64,000 bases of DNA from Cyanoderma ruficeps (Eukaryota; Chordata; Aves; Passeriformes; Timaliidae). Made by a program: the position numbers and the translations under genes. The notes under the pieces were generated by a model. The model saw only the letters and a program-made list of their open reading frames with translations, was not told where the DNA came from and did no database searches. Of this stretch, positions 53,944 through 64,000 are shown one piece after another. The stretch lies in the NCBI GenBank assembly GCA_008694505.1, contig VZDJ01000219.1:1094526-1158525 (forward strand), in the 5' to 3' direction. Position 1 is the stretch's first letter, and each line of letters opens with the position of its first letter.

Positions 53944-56900
53944 GTGCCCCCGCGGCGGTCCCTGTGGCGGTGTCACCGTTGCCTCAGGGTCGTGGCCGCC
54001 CCGTTTACTGGTATTAAATGCCGCAGCGTTCTCCCGACCGCGGGAGCCAATTTGCGGACCAAGGAGAGCGATTTCTGTGTTTTATTCCGGCTTGCCCGAA
54101 GTAGGGAGATGGGTGGTAACACGCGAAAGGCTGGCTCACCGATCAGCAAAACTTTGGGCTATTTATGCGTTTCAGCAAAGGCATCAGCATTCACTGCTTA
54201 CGAATTCCATAACTTCTCTATTCATGAGTACTCACACTGCTGTTTGCTGTTATATCTCTCGTTTCTCGTGCTGATCCCTCAGCTCCCCCACCTGAGGGGA
54301 TGTCACCTCCTGCTTTACTCAGCCAAGCCTTTCCTTAATTTCTGTGCAGTTTCACCATCCGACCTACAAGATGAGTTAAGTGCTTGTAGCACAGCTGTCA
54401 ATAACCTTCTGGTTTTTCTCCCTAGCTTGCTCTAGTTTCTACTCATCCTCACTTCCCTACCAGAGAGGATTCCCAAGGAGGGATTTTATAGTGCTAAAGT
54501 GTCCACGATTTGGATTTCCTAAGGCAGTGAAGATCTGAGAGATATCCACAAAGAAGACAAAAATCCATCAGGAGGAGTGTTTGGGAATTCAAGCAGAAGT
54601 GTCCATGTACTTTTAATTGTTTTTTTTACCTCAAAAGAAAACCTTAGTAATTTTTACCTTTTAAGCAAAGATTAAATTTTTCATCTGTTCTGCAAGATTA
54701 ATATATTTTTGTACTTATTATTCTACTTGATGTGTCATCTGTAACAAAAGCCATTGCATATAAACATGTGACAGCAAATTCTGCCTTTAGTGAAACATCA
54801 AGTAATGCAAGGTTAAATTCAAGCAACAGGCTGTAAGTAGATGCAAGGGTAACAATCCTATTTGGAGCAACTGGGACAGAAATAGATGTCCTAAGAAAAA
54901 GGAGGCTTGGAAAATAAGCAGAGTTTAAAATTTGACAGAGGGAGCGAATAAAACACTACTACTATCAGAATTATGCTACTTCTACTTTCCTATCAAAATG
55001 GGAGTCTGGCTTTTGTCAATAGAAATGCGATTAAAAATTAAATACAGAATGGTCTAGACAGACAAGTTGATTAAAACAGGGACAGGAAATAAGACAATCC
55101 TGTTCTAATCCTGATTCTGCTGTGTTCACTGTGTGATTAACCACTCCAAATACCCACAGCTACACCCCCTTGTTTTAAAACACGGATAACAGTGACTTAA
55201 TCAACAAATCCATATAACTCCCCTGACCGTGAGTACATCTTGGGCAAAAAAGAAAATACATTGTAAACGCTAACTATTGACATGGTTACTCCCCCCTCCT
55301 AGCCTGCTAAGCTGTAAAAGAGTTAGAATAGCTGCTGCATCCCCATTTGGTTCCACAGTTAGCTGTGACAGCTGATCTTTTATTTACATGAAATAATTTA
55401 GCACCCTCCACAATATTTTCCTCAGCTTAGAACTTCCATTTATGCTTTAAAGCAGAGTTAGGTACTTAGATGCAGAGTAACTAATTCATTACTTTAAAAA
55501 TCCATTATCTTCAGACCTGTTCTCTTCCCCTTGCTGAAATGGCGATCAGTAGGACAGTTTTACAGACCATATCTACAACTTGTGAATAGAAAACACGGGC
55601 ACGGGTTGCTGACGAACTGTTAGCAATCTGTCAGGTGGAGTGACCGTCTTGCCAGAACTCTGCAGGACCGTTCCCTGGCGTTACAGTATCTAATTCTGAC
55701 ACACACCAGGGTTCCTGGCCTTTGAAGCTGGATTTCGCTTTAAGAGACTGTAAGAAGAGCATAGAATGACAAGGTCATTATGTCCATTGATTGTGGTAAA
55801 TATGGCTTTATGGAAACAAATACTTTCATCCCGTTTATCTATGAGAGGACTGTCACTTTTCATGTTTCTTTTCAGCTTAGGTTATATTTAGTCCCTAACT
55901 TGCTACTGTAACCATAAATTTACTGTTAGGAACTTTTCTCCTGCTTCTAACCTCAACAATAACCACTGCCCTTTAGAGTTTCTACAAATCCAGTAGCTAC
56001 TGAAGCGTAAATGTTTCTCAAGTGTGGAGTTTGTATACGTCTGTTTATTGACATTTTGTATCAGCACACTTAATTAACTCTGTGCACTGCTGACCCTGTA
56101 TAAAGTGGAAATCTATGTTTTGTGAGTCTTATCCACCAGCAGGCAACAATTCCACATAAGTAAGTGATTAATTGCAGCAAGTCAATGTGTTGGTGGGTTG
56201 GTTTTTTTTTTTCCTCTGAGGAGGAGGCTTGTTGCTTTTATCAGCATAAAAACCAACAAGTTAAAAAAGCCCTCTCGGTCTTTCCCTGCTAATTGCTCAG
56301 GGTAACATATGAGCTGACAAATGTTTTACTAACTGTGCCTGAGATGCCAAATGCTGCACGGAGCAAGGGAGCTCCAGCAGTCTGGTGAGAAGTGCTGATA
56401 ACCACCCCTCACTTTGGCACAGCTGACCCAGCCTTCACCACAATAAAAACTTACTGGAGTGTTAGGGTGTTGTTTGTTTGTTTGTTTGTTTGTTTTAACA
56501 TGTCCTTGCTCTTCATTATTTAAGAACACTTCAAGCTGCACAATTTAAAGCCATGTTATTTCCTAGCGCAGCTTCATAAAAACCCAGGTTCAACTCTATC
56601 CAGATTTTTCAGCAGGTAAATATGAAAATGTTCTGCTTTTTTGAGATGAGACATTTTCACCTTCTATTAAACAGAAGCCAGGATATTAATATGTCTTAAT
56701 TTATTACTGTGAATACCAAGAGCAGTAATACCAAGACATGAGTTGTTCTGTGAGAAACTCAGTAGCTCAGTAATTACAGCAACAGATTGAGGGCCAGTGA
56801 CTGTTTCTAATCCTCTCTAAACTATTAGACACTGACCTCATCCAAATCCATCTCACTATTTCAGTCATCTTAGCAAAACACATCTTTACTTTGCATTTTT

Positions 56901-57750
56901 CTTACCAGTCTGACCTCAAGTGGCCTTCTGTGACCACATGTGATCACCGCAAAATCTATCTCTAGATGTGAGAGTTACAAAAACAAACTCTCAGGTTTGT
57001 AACTGCTTTATGAAACCTTTCCATTACTATTATTTATGTTGGTCACATTTTTATTCCTTGTTTGAATGGGACAAGAGCCTCACAATGAGCTTCCTGGATT
57101 TATGTAATTGAGGAACCCAGTTATGAAAATATACTTTCTTCACTGTGCAACTTATTCTTGAAAGAAAGGGTAAAATTTGATGCATCTAATATTTTCCAAA
57201 TACCCATGGTTAAAGTCACAATTGCAAGATTTTTCTAAAACCAACAAAATCACAACGCAAGTTTTAGGATGACCTCAGGGAGCTGATTCTTTTGATGGTT
57301 TATATCTGGTAACTGAAGGGATGAGTCAATCCCAGAACAAGGTTGTCAAATCCACCTGTAATAGAACCCAAAGTGTAGGGTGACTCAAAGTTATTTTTAA
57401 TTTTCTTTTAGCAGTATTTCAAAAAGCCACTTGAACTTCACACCCAGCATAAATGCAGCTATCCAATATTGCCACAATAGTGGGTCATAACCCCCAATTC
57501 TTTTTTCCTTATATTTTGAGTTTACTTAGTTGACACAAGTTCACATTCGATTTGTTGCACTGATATATAGCTAATTCAGTGTTTAAATGCTGCTCTCCTC
57601 TTTGGCAACTGCATCAAATGAATATTTTAACCCCACACTTTGTGATATAAAAATATTCATATAGGCACCATCATCAACATTTCTAATTGCTTTAATGAAC
57701 TAACCCCAATAATAACTGTTCTCTGAAACGCCATATAAATTATAAACTAT
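53944..57750. other. Intergenic sequence beyond SPDL1
   Basis: Past the minisatellite the base composition drops to AT-rich. The only structure recognised is the TGTT microsatellite at 56471-56496. No gene is seen on either strand. Confidence 0.7.
56471..56496 (+). repeat. (TGTT)6 microsatellite
   Basis: Six uninterrupted TGTT units followed by TT. Confidence 0.97.
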
Positions 57751-57841
57751 TAAAATATGTGCGGGTTTTTTTTTATATGCCCTCTAATAGCAGAACTCTC
57801 TACCGCAGTCATTTTTACACGCGGGGTTCCCTTTGCCGCAA

Positions 57842-58020
57842 GGTTTTATTCCAGACTTTAATTTTTCCACAGGTTTTTATTCCAGACTTTCATTCCCCGG
57901 GAACGTCGAGGCCGTGCCGGGGCTGCCGCGGTCTCCAGCCCCACCTGGCGGTCGTCCCGCGCCACTGCGGCTCCCGCGGCCGCTGCCCGGCCCCGTCCCG
58001 GGAGCCGAACACGGGGAATC
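57842..58020. other. Isolated GC-rich, CpG-rich patch
   Basis: About 130 bp at 57893-58020 is strongly GC- and CpG-rich in an AT-rich setting. It is preceded by two copies of a TTTTATTCCAGACTTT word (57844 and about 57875). No coding content is recognised. It could be a small CpG island of an unannotated transcript or a remnant of an insertion. Confidence 0.6.
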
Positions 58021-58079
58021 CAAACCATCAAATATTAACGGGAAAAATTATCCCATCAACTAATACAGCTTCCTTTTGA

Positions 58080-61000
58080 GCAAAGGTAGGGTTCACATTA
58101 ATTTTCATGGCTGCATTTCCCTCCACTCCCCATCCCGCTAAACAGTTGGACAAAGGGATTGTCTTTAATTTTAATTGAATCAAATTTCATGTAGATCATC
58201 AGCTGCCTTCTGGGCTATAACTTTAGCACTGTCACTGTGAATGTCTAATCAAATTGAGTAAAAAGTTTAATCAAGTTTGCCAGCTGGAGGTCATTAGCTA
58301 TTTCACCACCAATACCTTTCACCTGGAGCTCGTTTCAGGTCAGCTATAAAATAGCCTGACTTGCCCTAAACATGGGATAGTTTAGGTTTGCTGTGTAGGT
58401 GGCTAGAAAAGGTAGGGTTTGTTGTTGTTCTTTAATATCTGTTTTGTTAAAACGTGTAGTGTTTATTTGTGTGGAATATGTTAAGCTACTGATCTTTTCT
58501 TGTTTTAGCTTTCCTTAAGCAGTGTTTTAAAATGTGGGATGGTCTGACTGTATTGGAGTTCTTGTAAGCCTCTTTTCTGTGAACTTTTTTACCTATTACA
58601 TAATTTTGAAAATGCTATTTAGTGTTACATATCTCTAATGCTTATAACAATGAGGAAGAATTCAAAGCAAGTAAGAAAAGTGAAATGTCGTAAGTTAAAA
58701 GAGCTGTAATTCACTGCAAAATTGTTCAATGGCTTAAAAAGCATATTTTGCCTTTGAGGCCAGCTTTGACTTGAAGATGGTGTTATGAAATGTTTGAGCT
58801 AAGATTGTTATAAGTTATCTGTGTCTTATGTTGTTTATAACCCTGGCTTTTTTATAATGGAGATTACATTTATAGCTTAATTTAGGTATTCTAAAAAAAG
58901 TCTTATATAGAAATGTGTGAAAAATCATCAGTTATGTTTTCGTAGGTTAGGGTCTGTTGCTATATGGAAACTAAAAGATCAAACTGTAGAATATGCAGCT
59001 GCTATTGGGTTTTTGAAATATTACTTTGTTGTTGAGTCTATTCATCATCAGTTATAAGAGTAATAGAGTAATTAATTGAATTGCAGTTGTTTAGCTTTGT
59101 TTCTGTGCTAGGCTTTCCATTTTTAAGATTGCTTTTAATGATTTTTTTTTTGTTTTATCAAAACTTTTGATTTATACTTTTTGCCCCAAATCCTCTCCTG
59201 CTCCATCCCCATTAAAGGGTGACCTTAAAGCCTTTATTAGCCAAACCTGGGGGATGCTTTCTTATTCTTGAGGGAGCTTGGCTGATCCTGGTTGGAGCTA
59301 AGCAGTTCTGCTCTGACTGTAGAGCTGTATAACCTGTCACGAGACACCTAAATCAGGTCAAAATTAATGCTTTGGAACTTAACAGAATTAACAGTGTCTG
59401 ATATCTGCTTCTATAGAGAACTTGTAGCTGCAGAGTTTAATGGCTTTGAGGGAGTTTTCTGTCCTGTAGGCTTCCAGTTTTATCTTCAGCTTCCCTGCCA
59501 GTTTCCAACTGCATCTTCACCCACAGCACTGGCCACTCTCATTCTGGCACTGCTGGGCTGGAATGACCTGACCTGTTCAGTCTCACCAAAAAGCAGATAG
59601 ATTTTTTCAAAGCTTCTGGAAAGTGTTTGTAAAACACCAAACAACCCCCAGCCTTTTTGTGGTGGTTTGGATATTTTTTTTTTCTTTAGTGTAATTGTTT
59701 TTCCCTTATACTTAGTTTTGAATGTGAAATGAAAAATAAAAGCAATGAAGTGAACATGATTGAGTAAAATGGAGCAATTTGAAGAGATGAAACAGAAGGG
59801 TATAATCACTTAAATATGTTCTTTATTCTTTCTGTTTGTTTAGCCTGGTAAAATATTCTGACATTGAGAATCCCCATTTAATTTTCTCTGTAATTATACT
59901 AATTTATAGCTTTACTGGCAGATCAACAGCTTAGAGCCTAGTTTCAATTGTAAGAACAATTGGCTTTTATTTCATTGTTAAATATTCATGCTGTATCTCA
60001 AAATATAAAACTATTTCATCTTGAGTCCAAGATCTCACAAAATTCCTCACTAAAGATGGCCTGGAACCATATTTACTCCTTTGTGTCTGTGATTTCAGTA
60101 CTTAATAATAGAACTGATCTGTTTCCACAGACAAATTGTGCTATTGAATGGCCCAAAATACGTGCTCCAGAAAGCTTCCCAGCCATAGAATTTGCTGTGG
60201 CATTTGGTGTGAAGCAGTGTATCAAAATTTGCAAAGTCTTGCTTTAGCCAAACTTAGCCTGGGTAATCTACTCCGACTTAGGTGGATTCACCTGAGCTTT
60301 TTGGGTTTAAAAGTACCTCTTGAGCAAACCATCATTCCTCTATACCAATCCTGCTAAAATATCAAGTTGCATACATATTCTTGTTTAAGTCCTAACTTGG
60401 GTAATATTAACTAAAAAATGCCAGTGTGAGTTTGTGCAAATTCTCATAGAAAATCTCAGCAGCAATGGCTTGTAGATGTTGCCTTAAAGTAAAGGAGAAA
60501 TGTGAGTAGTTCTGAACATTAAAACTCTTCTTAAAATATCCCTTCTAAGTATTGACTCAGAATTAGAAGAGCAGCAAAATAACTCCATTGTTCAGCACTC
60601 AGGGTCAATTTTTGGTGGACTGAGTCTGCCCCACTATAGAATGGCTTAAGAGAAATTGCTGGGGTGCTACTTTCTGCTAATCAGTTCAGTGTGAAGGGAA
60701 GCAGTGCTTCTTGTTAGAGTCTCACTAATGATGAGTAAGGTGAAAGAGTAGTTCAAACATAAATGGCTACAACAGAAAAATAAAGTGAGACTGTAGTGAT
60801 TTACCTGGGTTCTCTTATATTCCTTATAAATGATGGTGTTCTCTGGGTAGCTGGGCAATAATACTATCAAAAGGTTAATTTCAACTTTATTTCCTTAAGT
60901 TTTTATAGCTTTTGAAATATTTCCTTATTGCTTTTGTTATATTTTTCTCTTGGGTAGTACCAAATTAAAAAAACATCCAACACATTTTTATGTGTTTTCA

Positions 61001-64000
61001 AGCTCTATTTGTTAAACTTCTTTATAGTCTTGATAAACCCTAAATGTGATGATAGTCCTGTGACAGGCACTGCAGCCTTTCTCACGTGGTCAAAAGAGAG
61101 CACTGAAGGTGCCTCTTCAAGGGTAACTAAGCAGCACAGTGGAAAGCTTTTGGCTATTTGATCTTTAGCAGCAATTAGAATTTCTAAACTAAATATGCAT
61201 CTATACACTGAACTACAAATGAGGATGTTTATGCATGTCTTCATTAAATAACTGTTTACTCATGATCATAGCAATGAGAACATAGTAAACTTCTGTTAGG
61301 CATTTGAAGTCAAATGCTCTTTAATTGTTAACAGATTTTTTTCACACTGATTATATCAAAGAATAGTAATATTAAAATTACAATAAGCCTCTTTTTATCC
61401 TGTGGTATGCAGAATGTCTTTGTAGTCTCAGGATCTGTTTTAGATTCTTTGTGTTGATTTGAGTAGAAGGGATCTGGTTTTGGTTTAAATTACCATGTTT
61501 AGATGAGTAATAGGACTTTAGAAATACTTCTGAAAATGGCAATTTTAAACACGCATTGCTGATTTAAGTAACGAACCATGGGATGACACTCTTCCTCCAC
61601 GTGAAAAGGTCAAATTTTCTTTGATACTGTGATAAATGTTGGCATTTACTGGTCTTCACTTCTTGTAGACATGGCTTCATGTTAAAAGGGATTATGAAGA
61701 AGGTTTCTGGATTAAGGTTAACAACAGCAGACAAGGTATCTTGACTGGTAAAATGCAGAGACCTGTGGTGTGTCCAATGCAGGGAACTTGGTTAGGAAAG
61801 GAGGGAACAGGGGAGAGAGGGACAGATTGCTACAGAAGGCTGCTGCTGAGCTGGGACTTGCCTATCCCTGTTTCTTATGAATAATCTAAAATTAGAATGC
61901 ACGTTCCACTGAACTTCAGTGTCTCATCAAAACTTTTTATTTTATCATTAATGTGGGTTTTTAGATCTGCTGTTTGTGAGGTTTACATTCATGATGTTTA
62001 GTTACAGTTGTAGTCCCTTCTAATACCTTGGTATTTGTTGTGTTTGGGGAACTATTTAAATTAGCTGTTTTTATGGCAGGTTTGTGCTTTGCCTTTAGAC
62101 TTTGTGTTTTATTATTCAGGGTTGAGTGGGGTAAGGCTGTTGTGCCTGTGTAGTTTTGTGCTACTCAGTTTTCAGTAACTTCAGAGGGAAATTATTCTAA
62201 TAAAGTTTTTCATAGAGAGACCACTAATGTGAATGGAGTTAAATCATGTTCCTTTTCAAAAAGCCATGTTAAAAAAAATCCTGATCATACAAAATAATTT
62301 CCAGCTGAAGTCTTGTTGCAGTTGAAGTGCTGCTGAACCCGATGCAATCATGAAGAAAGACTGCCATGTGTTGCTGCACAGTGCATCATCTATCCAAGAT
62401 GGTGAGACAGGTGTGCTTTACCCTGATAACTGAAGTTCAGTGTGCTTTGGACCTCAAGTTGAAGGCTGTTTGTCCCTTGTGCTGTGAAGAAGTTTTCCCC
62501 CTCTGCTATGAAAACATAGCAGGGTGGATCAGAACTGGTACTGTTTCTTTTCTTGTATCAATTTAGTTGTATATTTAATTTCTCAGTCAGCTTTCAGTCA
62601 TGCTGTAACTGAAGGGCTTGGACATTCTGTTGGCTCTTTCCTGTCCCTGCCTGGTTGCCCCTTCAAGACTATTAGTGAAAGATTTCTGTAGCTCTTCAGT
62701 GACTTGATTTAATTTACCACTAACCATGATTAGCTTTAATTACAATACAGGGTCATGTTCTGTGTAACTGTAACATTTCCTTGCTGATTGAATGACTGAT
62801 TAGGAAGATAATGTTATTTTTCTGTATCTCATCTTTCTAAGTTTTACTTCACTGCTGTATCATTTCCCACAAGTCATTTTATTAAGTCTAAATGATAATA
62901 CAGGGCAGGTTGTGTTTTTTCACAGTAGATAATTATATACCACATAAAGTTATTAGAAATTTTTCCTTTGGATTTTATATTCTAATGAAGTTTTAAGTGA
63001 ATTCAAGCTTTAACAATAGCAGCTCAGATGTTTTGAGAGTTGTGATATATAAATATTTTATGTAATGCATTGTTTCAGGCTCAGGGTTCACGTGTAATCA
63101 GACAACAGTTTATCTGTCATTGAATTGTTCCAAAAGATATTCACAGACTAATCTGATCTTTCTGATCTGCCTTGGAGTTGCAAGAATATATGAAAAAGAG
63201 GAGGGAGAGGAAAGGAAAAGAACATCTTGTATAACACAAACAATTGCTGCTTTTTATTGTTCTCTTACAAAGAGTTTGGGTTTCTAAAGCTGACTTCCAC
63301 AGGAAGTAAAGCCCTTCTGTTGCCTTGAGGTCTGTTCAGTGATGTAAAGTATTATTTTTTTATTTGCATAATGAATTAAAAGGCAAGGTTATCAAAATTG
63401 AAGATGTAAAGCTTTAATCTTTACAGACCGTAAGCTGGGCCTTTAACATCCATCTCTCGCAAACTCTAACTGCAGCTGATTTTTTTTTTAGAGGTTTACT
63501 TGAACAAATTGTTGTTTTCATGAAGTGTCATACCCTTCTGGCAAAAGTTAGACTGAAACTGTTTTTTTCTAAAATTACCAAGAAGGCTGTTCCCGAAAGC
63601 TATTATTATGTAAAAAATATCAGGTACTTCTGATATTGTGACTTTATTGGTGTGTAAGGTGCTTCCAAGAGCTACACTTAGAAATTACTTCTTTGTATCA
63701 GGCAGTGACAACTGCTGAAATTAGGAATTTAAGTCTTCCTGGCTTCCTTGGGTTTCTGTGGCAGTGAATGCTGTGCTGTGCACAGGCTTTGAAAGCAAAA
63801 TCTAATTAAACCCTGATGTAAAAGAAGAGTCGTCAATTGCCAGGTTTAGGGGAAGAGATGATTCATTTGGCTGCTTCCAGTGCCCAGCCTGGAAGCTGCT
63901 CATCAGAAAACTCCCATCACTTCTGGGGGGGAAAAGTGTGCAAGTCCCGTAATTAATTACAGCAGACACTCATTAGGTAATGTCTTCTATTGAGGTTGGT
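58080..64000. other. Intergenic sequence to the right edge
   Basis: AT-rich, with no recognised gene or repeat. One exon-like segment on the plus strand (61669-61735) has good splice signals but no known product. In mammals the next gene on this side is SLIT3, but none of its exons is seen. Confidence 0.65.
58346..58356 (+). promoter_or_regulatory. TATA-box-like sequence
   Basis: CTATAAAATAG contains a perfect TATAAAA and is centred in an imperfect inverted repeat. It lies about 330 bp right of the GC-rich patch. No transcript can be tied to it, so promoter function is speculative. Confidence 0.2.

Noticed and set aside
53470..53976. 168-codon Pro/His/Gly-rich open frame on the minus strand
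   Set aside because: It is the translated GC-rich minisatellite plus promoter; no ATG-led, conserved or spliced coding logic.
58346..58356. MEF2 site in CTATAAAATAG
   Set aside because: The spacing between the CTA and TAG halves is one base too long for the MEF2 consensus; it is better described as TATA-like.
58080..64000. SLIT3 or another protein-coding gene at the right end
   Set aside because: No leucine-rich-repeat, EGF or laminin G coding exons are recognisable on either strand; mammalian SLIT3 lies far from SPDL1.

Overview
The window is nuclear DNA of a vertebrate, almost certainly a bird. It carries GT-AG split genes that read clearly as vertebrate orthologues, introns much shorter than mammalian ones, and 3'-end fragments of CR1 retrotransposons, the dominant avian LINE. 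The order of bird is not determinable from the sequence alone. There is no operon structure, CRISPR array, phage or plasmid signal; nearly all short open frames on both strands are chance frames in introns.

Two genes account for all recognisable coding sequence, both on the minus strand and in tandem. From right to left they are SPDL1 (Spindly, complete, coding exons 50304 to 35112, promoter near 53.68 kb) and DOCK2 (5' part only, ATG at 30423, 21 coding exons down to 822, continuing past the left edge). The order SPDL1 then DOCK2 on one strand matches the human 5q35.1 arrangement. All exon phases join without a frameshift. SPDL1 gives 607 residues including the CC1 box, the Spindly motif and a C-terminal CaaX box; DOCK2 gives residues 1 to 709, covering SH3, the N-terminal region, DHR-1 and the start of the helical region, while the catalytic DHR-2 lies outside the window.

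Layout: 1-821 is part of DOCK2 intron 21; 822-30423 is DOCK2; 30424-35111 is the 4.7 kb spacer holding the SPDL1 3' UTR and the DOCK2 promoter; 35112-53.68 kb is SPDL1; 53.7-54.0 kb is a GC-rich minisatellite next to the SPDL1 promoter; 54-64 kb is intergenic, with a small GC-rich patch at 57.9-58.0 kb and no recognised gene. In mammals this side faces SLIT3.

Functionally the two genes are unrelated neighbours. SPDL1 is a mitotic dynein-dynactin adaptor at kinetochores; its promoter has a BANP-type CGCG box and a CHR-like element. DOCK2 is a leukocyte Rac exchange factor, and a PU.1-like site sits upstream of its ATG. I did not find a convincing undescribed biological system. The most interesting points are a 75-bp DOCK2 intron that stays in frame if retained, a G-quadruplex-capable minisatellite of GC boxes beside the SPDL1 promoter, and exon-like segments in the SPDL1 5' leader that carry upstream open frames.
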